Positions 36,385 to 44,220 of a stretch of DNA of 64,000 nucleotides are shown in pieces. Made by a program: the position numbers and the translations under genes. Below the pieces are notes generated by a model, which had not been told where the DNA came from, made no database searches, and was given only the letters and a program-made list of their open reading frames with translations. The stretch is taken from the NCBI GenBank assembly GCA_020354025.1, contig CP070638.1, positions 842,860 through 906,859 of the forward strand, in the 5' to 3' direction. Positions within the stretch are counted from its first letter, which is position 1. Every line of letters starts with the position of its first letter. Source of the stretch: Fidelibacterota bacterium. GTDB lineage: Bacteria > Fidelibacterota > Marinisomatia > SCGC-AAA003-L08 > TS1B11.

Positions 36385-37023
36385 TTAAGTGTCGCTTCCT
36401 TGCGCAGCGAGGCTTTTCTTTAACTTTTTTTTGTGCGTCCGTACTGCCGCAACTCTGAAAAGGAGTCCAATCGTAAGATTGACACCCATCATTATTATCA
36501 TAGTGAGTATTCTGTTGTTGAAGTCAAATGAGAACGATGGATCGGGTGTTAACAACGCCCGACTGTCCCAGATAGTTACTAGTTCATCGATCATAACAGC
36601 CCCAATAAGCATCGTCCAGATTAGGAATAAATAAAAAAGAACTCTATATATGGATGCTGACAGTGATGCCTGTTCATACAGCAAGAGGAAATGCCGCCAA
36701 CGTGGTATACGTTCGGTGGTCGCGATACGGGCAAGGCGCTCTCTCTCCCTCTCCGACTCTCTGAGGGCAGACAAATCCCCAAGGATATCATCTACCTCAG
36801 CATTCAATGCCTCTATTACATTTTTTTTCCCCACTTCATCACGGTGCTCTATAAACGCTCTGAGCCGTTCCACAAGTTCAGTTCTATTAAGCAGCCATTC
36901 AAATTCCTTTGATTGCCGTGATACTCCTCGTTGGGATAAGAACCAAGCTATAAATGGAGCCGAAATAGCTGGCACCATCGCCGCGAGGAGCTGGAACCAT
37001 TTAAGTCCGGTTTCTTCAGGCAT
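36385..37023 (-). CDS. Membrane protein with coiled-coil domain, unknown
   Basis: 212 residues. An N-terminal segment (FQLLAAMVPAISAPFIAWFL), a charged helical domain of about 90 residues (VERLRAFIEHRDEVGKKNVIEALNAE style), and two C-terminal segments (VLFYLFLIWTMLIGAVMI and ILTMIIMMGVNLTIGLLF). The tail is strongly basic. I do not recognise a family. It is divergent from the endonuclease gene at 37149 and may share its regulatory region. Confidence 0.65.
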   Translation of the reverse strand: MPEETGLKWFQLLAAMVPAISAPFIAWFLSQRGVSRQSKEFEWLLNRTELVERLRAFIEHRDEVGKKNVIEALNAEVDDILGDLSALRESERERERLARIATTERIPRWRHFLLLYEQASLSASIYRVLFYLFLIWTMLIGAVMIDELVTIWDSRALLTPDPSFSFDFNNRILTMIIMMGVNLTIGLLFRVAAVRTHKKKLKKSLAAQGSDT

Positions 37024-37090
37024 TATGAGAACTCCCTTTTTCTAAGTCGAAATCTACTCACCAAAGAAGACAATATATTACTACTATTAC

Positions 37091-37119
37091 TTGACTTTCG
37101 CCAGCTAGTAGCGTACTCT
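37091..37119 (+). promoter_or_regulatory. Sigma-70 promoter of the endonuclease I gene
   Basis: TTGACT, 17 bp, TACTCT, the same hexamers as the promoter at 34351. It lies 30 bp before the ATG at 37149. Confidence 0.7.
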
Positions 37120-37148
37120 TAGTATAAATCAATAGAAAGGATCAAGCC

Positions 37149-37931
37149 ATGAGGATCATAACAATTCTTCCTATCTATTGCCTTTTCCTGATAGCGTGTA
37201 CGAGCAGTACTAATGACAGCAGTACCATTGGTGGCGATTTGACTGGTCAGGCCCTTGCTGATTTTGTCATTACCAATTACAAGCCCTCCTCTACGTTGGG
37301 GTATAATACTGCCAGGGACACAATGTATGCGGTGATTGACTTAAAACCTGGGAACCAGCTTGAAGGGGTTTATTCAGGCTATACCATCACTCTTGATCTT
37401 GACGCAGACCCAAGCAAGAATGCCGATGACAAGGGGATTAACGCTGAACACACATGGCCACAGAGCATGGGAGCTGGTGTTGAACCACAAAGGAGCGACA
37501 TGCACCATCTGTTCCCGGTTAAAGCTAACGTGAACTCCTCCAGGGGGAATAATCCGTTTGGGGAAATACCCGACAGCGAGACAGATAAGTGGTTCTGGCG
37601 AGATCAGGAGGTGCTGTCAATTCCGCCAGCCAATATTGATGAGTACGCAGAAAAGGAAAATGATGATCCCAAGCGTTTTGAACCTAGAGAGATTCACAAG
37701 GGAGATTGTGCTAGAGCGATGTTCTATTTCTATGCGATGTATCAATCGGCAGCAAACCAAGGATTCTGGGATGCACAGAAGAGCACCCTGCTACAATGGC
37801 ATTATTTAGACGCGACAGATGACTGGGAGCGCAGTCGAACGTGGAAGATCGCCGAGTATCAAAATGACAAACCTAATCCATTTGTGCTAGATTCAACCCT
37901 GGCCAGAAGGATATGGTTTAGCGGTAATTGA
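37149..37931 (+). CDS. Endonuclease I-family nuclease, lipoprotein
   Basis: 260 residues with lipobox LIAC. The beta-beta-alpha-metal nuclease core is seen as INAEHTWPQSMG, SDMHHLFPV, NSSRGNNPFGE, and later KGDCARAMFYFYAMY; the second His of MHH is the expected general base. Members of the EndA family cut DNA and RNA without sequence specificity outside the cytoplasm. On a mobile island it may degrade foreign DNA or serve nutrient uptake (inference). Own promoter upstream. Confidence 0.88.
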   Translation: MRIITILPIYCLFLIACTSSTNDSSTIGGDLTGQALADFVITNYKPSSTLGYNTARDTMYAVIDLKPGNQLEGVYSGYTITLDLDADPSKNADDKGINAEHTWPQSMGAGVEPQRSDMHHLFPVKANVNSSRGNNPFGEIPDSETDKWFWRDQEVLSIPPANIDEYAEKENDDPKRFEPREIHKGDCARAMFYFYAMYQSAANQGFWDAQKSTLLQWHYLDATDDWERSRTWKIAEYQNDKPNPFVLDSTLARRIWFSGN

Positions 37932-37999
37932 TCGGGCCAAGTCTCAACCGATTTTTCAACAAGGGAACAAAGCGACCGGCAAACGAGGGTGCGTAGAGA

Positions 38000-38611
38000 A
38001 TGTCAAAAACAACAACGATCATATCGGTCATAGCCTTAGTCATCTCCTTTACCGCAGTGGTTATTTCCTTTGTTGCTGCGTTTAAGGATAGAATATTTTC
38101 CGCAAAAATCGTAGTAATAACGGGAGGAATTTGGGTGGTACCAACCCAAAACAATCCGGGAAATAATCTGACCCTAGTTTTCCCCCTTACGTTTCTTAAT
38201 GAAGGATATGCAGATGCCGTGATTCAGTCATTGCGAATCAAGATAACGGATAGTAATAGTCAGGTTAAGTCCTATATACCTACTGCTGAAGTCGACGAAG
38301 AACGATTGATCCAAGGTACGAAAAAGATCACCACAAGCAGTTTGCGTGGTTCGTTTTCTGCATTTATCATAGAAGCAAGAAAGTCAGTGAGGAAACTTAT
38401 TCTTTTTGCTCCTGATAATCGTGATGGACAGCCCTCGTTTGGTATTTGGGAGGGTGGGGAGCAGACTATTGAAATATTTGTACGTCAACGAAACTGGGAT
38501 GAGCAACGCATACTCGCCAGTTTTAAGCAGACGATCTCCCAAGAGAATATAGATTTCTTCATGTCTGGTGGAAGTAAATTTATAACAGGCCCTGATTTTG
38601 GCTTTGATTAG
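38000..38611 (+). CDS. Single-pass membrane protein, unknown
   Basis: 203 residues. One N-terminal membrane segment (IISVIALVISFTAVVISFVAAF), then a beta-rich domain of about 160 residues (LTLVFPLTFLNEGYADAVIQSL). Such architecture is common but I cannot name the family. It follows the nuclease gene by 68 bp and may be co-transcribed. Confidence 0.65.
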   Translation: MSKTTTIISVIALVISFTAVVISFVAAFKDRIFSAKIVVITGGIWVVPTQNNPGNNLTLVFPLTFLNEGYADAVIQSLRIKITDSNSQVKSYIPTAEVDEERLIQGTKKITTSSLRGSFSAFIIEARKSVRKLILFAPDNRDGQPSFGIWEGGEQTIEIFVRQRNWDEQRILASFKQTISQENIDFFMSGGSKFITGPDFGFD

Positions 38612-38753
38612 TGAGCGTATCGTACAGTATTTAAATGATTGTAATAGGACTTGGCGGCTAACTATAGGATCGCAACTTGCAGGACAGCCGTTTCTTTGAT
38701 GGTTGCCGCTAATTGCACCGTAAAGAGCTAACACAAGGGCTCAAATACTCATC

Positions 38754-39527
38754 ATGAGGAAAAAGGACGAATACTTCATTCCCATGTTCCTTGACCCTCA
38801 TTCAACAGGGGCTGAAGGCATAGGTATAAACGGGATTTGGCTTAAACCAGACATCTTTACAGAAGCAGAATATCAACCATTTGATTATCTTGACAGAATT
38901 GGAGACTGGAAAAATAAGGAGATAAGAAGTAAACGTGGTGACAGTTGGTTTTGGGGCGGAGATGGTCGTTATCTAGAAGATGACGAAAGAGAGCGCGTTG
39001 AAATGATTATGCAGGCAATCTGGGACGAGTTACAGGGTGAAGCCAGCACCCCTATTCCAGAACTCGACACCCATGCCTATGATAAGTTGCTCATGAACGA
39101 TGAAGTACAAGAGAAAGCAACTGAATGGCTACTTAACAAAGAGTATGAATTAATAATATCTAGGATGGCAGAGTTAATGCCACTTCTTGATAATTCTCTT
39201 ATCCAGGCACGCTATGACTTTAATGAAATGTGTAAAGATGTGATCGAGGATATATTTATCCAATGGGATTTGAATATGCGACTGACCGCCGTAGTCGTTG
39301 AGCCTAGAAAATATAAGAAAGATGAATTCGAGGAATTATTCGATGATTTTTTCAATAATCCTAATGCAGATCCTGTAGAAGTAAAGCGTGTGCTAGGAGA
39401 TGAATATTGGAGGAATCCCTCTCAACTTCTCCATCAAACAAGACGTGAAAAAAAAATCACGGTTGCCGACCTAAAGAAACATCCAGGTTTTAGCTGGATT
39501 GATCCGAAAGGTACCGCGAAAGACTAA
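38754..39527 (+). CDS. Hypothetical acidic cytosolic protein
   Basis: 257 residues with many Asp, Glu and Trp and no membrane segment (DDERERVEMIMQAIWDEL, EFEELFDDFFNNPNADPVEV). The C-terminus KKITVADLKKHPGFSWIDPKG looks like a short basic module. Not recognised. Its stop codon is part of a 10-bp hairpin, and a second, much larger hairpin follows 150 bp later. Confidence 0.6.
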   Translation: MRKKDEYFIPMFLDPHSTGAEGIGINGIWLKPDIFTEAEYQPFDYLDRIGDWKNKEIRSKRGDSWFWGGDGRYLEDDERERVEMIMQAIWDELQGEASTPIPELDTHAYDKLLMNDEVQEKATEWLLNKEYELIISRMAELMPLLDNSLIQARYDFNEMCKDVIEDIFIQWDLNMRLTAVVVEPRKYKKDEFEELFDDFFNNPNADPVEVKRVLGDEYWRNPSQLLHQTRREKKITVADLKKHPGFSWIDPKGTAKD

Positions 39528-39557
39528 ACTCAGAAAATTAGTTTGGCTCTGAGTTTA
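39525..39557 (+). terminator. Hairpin overlapping the stop codon of the preceding gene
   Basis: TAAACTCAGA and TCTGAGTTTA, 10 bp perfect with a 13-base loop; the TAA stop is the first triplet of the stem. No T-run follows, so it may protect the mRNA end or terminate weakly in either direction. Confidence 0.55.
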
Positions 39558-39677
39558 TCCTCCCATCGATAATCAGCTTCTAATCTAATTTTTCTTCATA
39601 ATCTTAGTTTTTGTACTGAGTTTCCCACCTATTTAAACTGCTTCAGGCCTAGCCGACGGGCTTAGGCATTGACACTG

Positions 39678-39726
39678 AAAGGGGACCTTCAGAGTGGCTT
39701 TGTCCCCGCCACTCGGGGTCCCTTTT
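39678..39726 (+). terminator. Long nested terminator hairpin
   Basis: Outer stem AAAGGGGACC/GGTCCCTTTT (10 bp, one G-U) with an inner stem GAGTGGC/GCCACTC. The 3' arm ends in TTTT. It separates cargo genes from the replication genes. The GTG at 39694 lies inside it. Confidence 0.8.
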
Positions 39727-39768
39727 CATTGGTTGAAAGATGAAGCATTTGAAAGGTCAGACGGAAAA

Positions 39769-40014
39769 ATGACTAGAGCCCAAGCCATAAAAGCCAAGTG
39801 CCTCGATTGCTGTTCAGGAAGTACAACAACTGTCCGATGCTGCCCATGTACTGGTTGCCCATTATGGCCCTACCGATTCGGGCGAACTCCCCAGGGTGGG
39901 TATCAGGTTTTCTTAGAACAGGATTTTTTTGATAATCACCGTGACCTCGAACAAGTGGAGTTTAACAGGCTGTTGCTTGCTAGGGCGCACCAGCGGGGCA
40001 AGAACGGGAAATAA
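39769..40014 (+). CDS. Small cysteine-rich zinc-binding-type protein
   Basis: 81 residues from ATG 39769. AIKAKCLDCCSGS, then VRCCPCTGCPLWPYRFG holds seven Cys arranged like the small phage and island proteins with the same KCLDCC...CPLWPYR pattern, presumed zinc binders. The open frame begins at GTG 39694, but that codon sits within a terminator hairpin, so I prefer the later ATG, which has AAAGGT upstream. It precedes the primase-helicase by 17 bp and is probably part of the replication operon. Confidence 0.7.
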   Translation: MTRAQAIKAKCLDCCSGSTTTVRCCPCTGCPLWPYRFGRTPQGGYQVFLEQDFFDNHRDLEQVEFNRLLLARAHQRGKNGK

Positions 40015-40031
40015 CCGGATATTCTAGAGTT

Positions 40032-41786
40032 ATGACAATGGAAGTAAAAGCTCCCCCATACTCTGAAGAACTTGAAGTAGCCGTCTTAGGAGCGATTCTC
40101 GCTAATCCAAGCCTCCAAGAGGGGGGATCACTCAGGGTGGAAGACTTCTACCTCACCAAGCACCGCCTGATCTTTGATGCTATGCTCACTATCCATCGGG
40201 AGGGCGTACCCACTGATATGCCTAATGTTGTTCAACAACTCCAGGAATCCGGCGATCTGGAACAGGCAGGGGGTGCATACTACGTGTCTGGACTAGTTGG
40301 TGAAGGTTCTTTTGATTTTAGAAATGATGTGAAAAAGCTAAGTGAGTTGGCGGATCGACGAGCCAAGCGAGAATCCGCTATTGGAATACTGCAAGAAGAG
40401 GGGTTGAATGGTCCTGGGGAAAGCGCAACTGGCAAAGGTTTGAAGATATTTCCATTAACCGACGCGGGACAGGCTGAATTCTTCGCCCATCTGAATAAGG
40501 ATCATCTGCGATTCAATCATAGCCAAGGTCATTGGTTTATCTGGAATGGCGACTATTGGCAGAAGGACTTGAGGAGTAAGGTAGTTGAGCTGGCTATTAA
40601 AGCTGCACGAGAAAGACAAGTAATGGCCTTGGAAATTCAAGACCTTGATAAGAGGAGAGAGTTAATCAACTTCGGATTACGCTCAGAAAATAAGTTCAAG
40701 ATTGGATGTTGCCTGGATATCGCAAAGGCACTTCCCATAATAGCCACCACTGCAAGCGATTGGGATAATTCTCCATTTCTTCTACAATTTTCAAATGGAC
40801 TACTCGATCTAAGCCAAATGGAGTTTCAAACTGGCAACCCAAGGCTGATGATATCCCGCAGCACCGGATATGAATACATGCCCGATGCTGAATGTCCAAT
40901 ATGGAAGCGGTCTATAGCAGAAATCATGGACAGCAATCCAAACCTTATGGCATTTCTTCAGCGAGCCGTTGGGTATTCTCTTACCGGCGACGTGTCTGAG
41001 CAATGTTTCTTCCTGTTGTACGGGAGTGGGGCAAACGGTAAGAGTAAGACACTTGAAATTCTTCGCTCAATACTAGGTGACTATGCATCGGATTCCCCCT
41101 TCTCAGCCTTTGAGCGTAGGTACGGGAATCCACCATCGAATGATCTGGCAAGACTCAACACTGCACGGCTAGTGACTTCAGCCGAAAGTGGAGGTTCTAA
41201 ACGGCTAGACGAAGAGAGACTGAAAGCTATCACGGGTGGTGATCCTGTCACTGCCAGGTTTCTCTGTAGGGAGTTTTTCACCTATGCACCTCAATTCAAG
41301 CTATGGCTGGCGGTCAACTCACTGCCAAAGGTTGAAGACTTTTCTGAGGGATTCTGGCGAAGAGTTAGACTCATTCCTTTTGAGGTGAGATTTGACGAGA
41401 ATAGACGTGATCCCAAATTGATAGAGAAGTTGAAACCGGAATTATCTGGAATTATGAACTGGGCGATTGAGGGATTTCAACAATGGCTAGTACAGGGGCT
41501 GAATCCACCACCTGAAGTCATTCAGGCAACCAAGGACTATCAGACGGAATCAGATGAGGTTGCTGAATTTCTCGCTGCCTTCACAATGGGCAAAGAGGAG
41601 GGGGCGAGTGTAAAAGCGAGTGATTTATACCGAGCTTTCTGCAATTGGTGGGAATCTGAGTACTCAGGAAAGCCAATAAGTCAGACCTCATTTGGTAAAC
41701 GTGTCTCCCTAGTTACAGGGATCAAATCCGAAAAAATTGGTGGCCGTAAGCATTATTTAGGCCTTCAACTGATTGAGAATCAATGA
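40032..41786 (+). CDS. P4/D5-type primase-helicase with DnaB-like N-terminal domain
   Basis: 584 residues. Residues 8-95 match the N-terminal domain of DnaB (PPYSEELEVAVLGAILANPS, HRLIFDAMLTIH, GGAYYVSGL). Then comes the D5_N/P4 region (WFIWNGDYWQKD, FSNGLLDLSQMEF, RAVGYSLTGDVSEQ), the SF3 helicase Walker A GSGANGKS at about 331-338, a motif C-like LWLAVNSLPKVED, arginine finger RRVRLIPF and a C-terminal winged helix. No primase catalytic motif is visible. It should start and drive replication of the excised island. Confidence 0.88.
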   Translation: MTMEVKAPPYSEELEVAVLGAILANPSLQEGGSLRVEDFYLTKHRLIFDAMLTIHREGVPTDMPNVVQQLQESGDLEQAGGAYYVSGLVGEGSFDFRNDVKKLSELADRRAKRESAIGILQEEGLNGPGESATGKGLKIFPLTDAGQAEFFAHLNKDHLRFNHSQGHWFIWNGDYWQKDLRSKVVELAIKAARERQVMALEIQDLDKRRELINFGLRSENKFKIGCCLDIAKALPIIATTASDWDNSPFLLQFSNGLLDLSQMEFQTGNPRLMISRSTGYEYMPDAECPIWKRSIAEIMDSNPNLMAFLQRAVGYSLTGDVSEQCFFLLYGSGANGKSKTLEILRSILGDYASDSPFSAFERRYGNPPSNDLARLNTARLVTSAESGGSKRLDEERLKAITGGDPVTARFLCREFFTYAPQFKLWLAVNSLPKVEDFSEGFWRRVRLIPFEVRFDENRRDPKLIEKLKPELSGIMNWAIEGFQQWLVQGLNPPPEVIQATKDYQTESDEVAEFLAAFTMGKEEGASVKASDLYRAFCNWWESEYSGKPISQTSFGKRVSLVTGIKSEKIGGRKHYLGLQLIENQ

Positions 41787-41790
41787 AAGG

Positions 41791-41927
41791 TAGGACAGTT
41801 GAAGAATCGGTTTCTCGACGGGAAAGTGTAATATCAGGACAGTTAGGGGTGGTTTTCTTATTCTTCTCTATAATCCCCTTCTTAAGGATGAATATAAAAA
41901 GAGGGGTTAACTGTCCTACTGTCCTAG
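41791..41927. repeat. AGGACAGT repeat block: likely replication origin or operator
   Basis: AGGACAGTT at 41792-41800 and 41836-41844, and in inverse ACTGTCCT-ACTGTCCT in tandem at 41910-41925. The pair AGGACAGTTA (41836) and TAACTGTCCT (41908) makes a large inverted repeat around an AT-rich middle. P4-type replicons have such iterons near the primase gene. The tandem copies end 7 bp before the excisionase-like start, so a control role is also possible. Confidence 0.6.
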
Positions 41928-41931
41928 TACA

Positions 41932-42171
41932 ATGAGAACGAACGGAAAAATATATTGCCCCTACTGTGGAGGCTGCCAGGAGCGATATTTTTCGGTGAAG
42001 AATGTCGCTAAAATCCTAGATTGCTCTGAAAAATGTATTTGGAATTGGATACAAAAGGGAGAGATCGGAGTAACAAGATTTGGAGGACTGGTCAGAATCT
42101 CATACAACGAAATTGAGAAGAAAGCGGGCCACACACCGCCCCTAGAAGAACTTTTGGGGGACTTTATTTAG
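41932..42171 (+). CDS. Excisionase/AlpA-like DNA-binding protein
   Basis: 79 residues. An N-terminal CPYCGGC zinc-ribbon half is followed by a MerR-like winged helix: YFSVKNVAKILDCSEKCIWNWIQKGEIGVTRFGGLVRIS, the HTH_17 pattern of excisionases. It may direct excision and act on the ACTGTCCT repeats directly in front of it. No ribosome binding site is seen; the transcript may start very close to the ATG. Confidence 0.75.
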   Translation: MRTNGKIYCPYCGGCQERYFSVKNVAKILDCSEKCIWNWIQKGEIGVTRFGGLVRISYNEIEKKAGHTPPLEELLGDFI

Positions 42172-42174
42172 TAG

Positions 42175-42201
42175 TTGTATTACAAATATAATTGTATTAC
42201 A
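42175..42201. promoter_or_regulatory. Two TGTATTACA palindromes
   Basis: TTGTATTACA occurs at 42175-42184 and 42192-42201, 17 bp apart. TGTATTACA is palindromic around its central T. It lies just before the small DNA-binding-like gene and is a likely operator. Confidence 0.5.
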
Positions 42202-42204
42202 TTT

Positions 42205-42429
42205 ATGCTTGTGGGCAGGGAAAAAAGAGAAGAGACCACTAATCGGAGTGTCCGGTTACCTGATCGCCTTTGGGCTTTGCTTGAAGGCGCTGCCAATGAC
42301 CAGGACACCCGATTAAATAATCTCTTCTGGAGGATTGCAGAAGATTTCCTGACCCGCTACGGGTATCTGAAAGAGGAAGACCGAAAAAGGGAGCCACTAA
42401 ATAAAGGAGGGCATCATGGCGACCTATAA
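42205..42429 (+). CDS. Ribbon-helix-helix-like small regulator (putative)
   Basis: 74 residues from ATG 42205. ETTNRSVRLPDRLWALLEGAANDQDTRLNNLFWRIAEDFL has the strand-helix-helix layout of RHH proteins. A TTG-started extension to 42175 is unlikely because it would cover the palindromes. It overlaps the integrase start by 14 bp and probably controls it. Confidence 0.65.
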   Translation: MLVGREKREETTNRSVRLPDRLWALLEGAANDQDTRLNNLFWRIAEDFLTRYGYLKEEDRKREPLNKGGHHGDL

Positions 42430-43585
42430 CAAGCATAGATACCCTGGAATAAGACCTGCCAAGCAGCTAGGAACCTGGACGATTGACTATAAGGACCACC
42501 TTGGCCGTAGGCGTCAAATATCGTTCAAGGGAACGGAAGCTGACGCAGCCAAGCGTCGCCGGGATATTCTCTCCGAGGTTGACAAGATCAAGCACGGGCT
42601 CAAGGCTGCGCCCGAGAAAAGGGCAGCGGTTCCAATCCTGTCTAATCTGTGGAGGGCCTTTGAAGAAGATAGACGGTTAAAAATCGACGCAGGCTCAATG
42701 GATGATAAGACCCTGATCCGTTGCCGTTGCTCATATCGGAACCTGATTGACTATGACACAAGCCTTGAACATCGGCAAATCGACAAGATCAAGTCTAAGG
42801 ACCTTGAGGGATTCAAAGCCTACCGCAGGGAAAAGGGATGTGCACCGGAAGGTGTCAACGTAGACCTGCGGAAACTGAAGACACTATTCAACTTTGCGGT
42901 GAAAAAGGGCTTACTGGAAACCTCTCCACTGGCTGAAGTTTCCTTTGTCACTGTCCCCAAGTCTGATGTTCGATTCCTGAATGGAGACGAATTGCGGAGT
43001 CTACAATCTGCAATGGACCGCATAGATTCAGCGAACGCGTTTCAGCGGGATGCCAAGGACCTTGTCTTGTTCTACCTGCACACGGGGGCAAGAGCAAGCG
43101 AGGCGCTCTATCCTACATTCACTTGGGAATATGACGGTCAAAATGCAATTAGGTTCCCCAGAACCAAGCAGGGCAAGACCCGGACCATTCCAAAGGTTGA
43201 CGCGGTCAAGGCAGTCCTAGAAAGCCGTAAGCATATCCCAGATGGTCCCTTCCATCTGGATAAGGACCAAGTCTACAAGCGGGTAAAGTGGCTGATGGGT
43301 GAGGCGGGAATAAGTGATGCCTCTACTCATACCCTCAGAAAGACCGCCGGGGCTTGGTACTACATGGCAACCAAGGACATCTTCGCTACAAGCAAGTTCC
43401 TTGGTCATTCAACCGTTGTAGTGACTGAGCAACACTACGCGGGTCTGATTCAATCCCTCCAGGTTGAATACGCCCGGCAATTCGAGACTGCCCTCAACTT
43501 GCAATTAGCATGCAATTTCAGGGGTAATGGAGGGTATTCCAGGGTAAACAAGCAAGAGGCTTTCTCGACGGTATCGACGAATTAG
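42416..43585 (+). CDS. Tyrosine recombinase, island integrase
   Basis: 389 residues with AGGAGGG before the ATG. An AP2-like arm-binding N-terminus (GTWTIDYKDHLGRRRQISF), a core-binding SAM-like domain, and the catalytic domain with HTGARASEAL (Arg I, about 226), THTLRKTAG (His/Arg II, about 305-308), LGHSTVVVTEQHY (His, Tyr nucleophile about 340). All residues are intact. The stop lies 5 bp from attR, the standard arrangement for tRNA-specific integrases. It catalyses integration in and excision from tRNA-Val. Confidence 0.95.
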   Translation: MATYNKHRYPGIRPAKQLGTWTIDYKDHLGRRRQISFKGTEADAAKRRRDILSEVDKIKHGLKAAPEKRAAVPILSNLWRAFEEDRRLKIDAGSMDDKTLIRCRCSYRNLIDYDTSLEHRQIDKIKSKDLEGFKAYRREKGCAPEGVNVDLRKLKTLFNFAVKKGLLETSPLAEVSFVTVPKSDVRFLNGDELRSLQSAMDRIDSANAFQRDAKDLVLFYLHTGARASEALYPTFTWEYDGQNAIRFPRTKQGKTRTIPKVDAVKAVLESRKHIPDGPFHLDKDQVYKRVKWLMGEAGISDASTHTLRKTAGAWYYMATKDIFATSKFLGHSTVVVTEQHYAGLIQSLQVEYARQFETALNLQLACNFRGNGGYSRVNKQEAFSTVSTN

Positions 43586-43589
43586 ACTA

Positions 43590-43636
43590 GCCCTTACAAG
43601 GCAGAGGTCGCAGGTTCGAATCCTGCAGCGTCCACC
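43590..43636 (+). repeat. attR: right attachment repeat
   Basis: The 47-base partner of attL. It is the original 3' half of tRNA-Val(TAC), displaced by the island, still followed by the old tRNA terminator at 43642. Confidence 0.92.
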
Positions 43637-43641
43637 CTCTT

Positions 43642-43680
43642 AAAACCCCTGTTTCCCGACGAGAAACGGGGGTTTATTTT
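43642..43680 (+). terminator. Terminator of the ancestral tRNA-Val transcript
   Basis: AAAACCCC-T-GTTTC and GAAAC-G-GGGGTTT pair over 12 bp with one T-G step around CCGACGA, followed by ATTTT. Confidence 0.85.
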
Positions 43681-43769
43681 AAATTCTCAATTAACCTGGA
43701 TTGTCCTGGTTTATCCTTAAAATTGCATGCTGATTACTTATAGGATTACTTCTTCCTACGAGAAACATC

Positions 43770-43854
43770 GCCCTGACAAGGCAGAGATCGCCGGTTCGCC
43801 CTGCCAACGACGGGATTAAGTCCCGCAAGCGGCGGGAAATCCTGCAGCGTCCAC
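43770..43854 (+). pseudogene. Broken tRNA-Val(GAC) 3' fragment with 39-base insert in the T-loop
   Basis: GCC-CTGACAA-GGC gives a GAC anticodon loop, then AGATCGCCGGTTCG, a 39-base insert (43799-43837), and AATCCTGCAGCGTCCAC, the normal 3' end. No 5' half is recognisable. The insert itself folds (CGGGA/TCCCG and TCCCGC/GCGGGA). It may mark a lost second valine tRNA or an older integration site. Confidence 0.65.
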
Positions 43855-43861
43855 GGAACAA

Positions 43862-43890
43862 ACAAAGCCTACGTTTTCTGGGGGCTTTGT
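43862..43890 (+). terminator. Hairpin after the broken tRNA fragment
   Basis: ACAAAGCC and GGCTTTGT, 8 bp perfect, 13-base loop. Probably the old terminator of the decayed tRNA; the tail GCTGA is weak. Confidence 0.5.
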
Positions 43891-44220
43891 GCTGATAAGA
43901 AGGTGGGCTCAGTACATAGGGTCTTCCGGAATGAGCGGCTCGCCGCCCCGCAGAGAACGTTCAGAGTACTCTACTCCTCGGCGCCCTGGGACTCGCACAC
44001 TAGAGGCGGCAGCAAGGGCGCTGGCGCGAATGTTCCTGACATCACCTGCCGGGCAAGTAGCCATCAATGGTGCAATTAGAGTATTTGACACTACCTGCCG
44101 CCTTGGTAAATTGGCCGGTCATAATAAACCATGATAGTCCCATATAGGCTACGACACGAAGCCTCTGTAGGAATTTATACCATAATCCTCTATGTAAATT
44201 AAAAATGCGAGAATCAATCT
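43891..44220. other. GC-rich unexplained stretch before the glutamate dehydrogenase gene
   Basis: 43930-44110 is GC-rich and open in frames on both strands (81 and 60 codons), but neither has a ribosome binding site or known motif. The last 90 bases are AT-rich and should hold the gdhA promoter. Confidence 0.35.

Larger units (their letters stand above)
31370..43636. mobile_element. tRNA-Val-integrated satellite-like island
   Basis: Bounded by 47-bp direct repeats (31370-31416 and 43590-43636) that differ at one base. It contains a tyrosine integrase 5 bp before attR, an excisionase-like protein, a P4/D5-type primase-helicase, a repeat block that may be an origin, and about ten cargo genes. 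No capsid, terminase, relaxase or type IV secretion genes are visible, so it looks like a P4-type satellite or a non-conjugative integrative element. It is visibly richer in A and T than the host regions on both sides. Confidence 0.9.

Noticed and set aside
39694..39768. N-terminal extension of the Cys-rich island protein from GTG 39694
   Set aside because: The GTG is inside a terminator hairpin and the extension has no family resemblance.
43889..44134. 81-codon frame on the plus strand (and 60 codons opposite) in a GC-rich stretch
   Set aside because: No ribosome binding site, no motif; a GC-rich stretch leaves frames open by chance. A structured RNA was considered, but I found no convincing fold.
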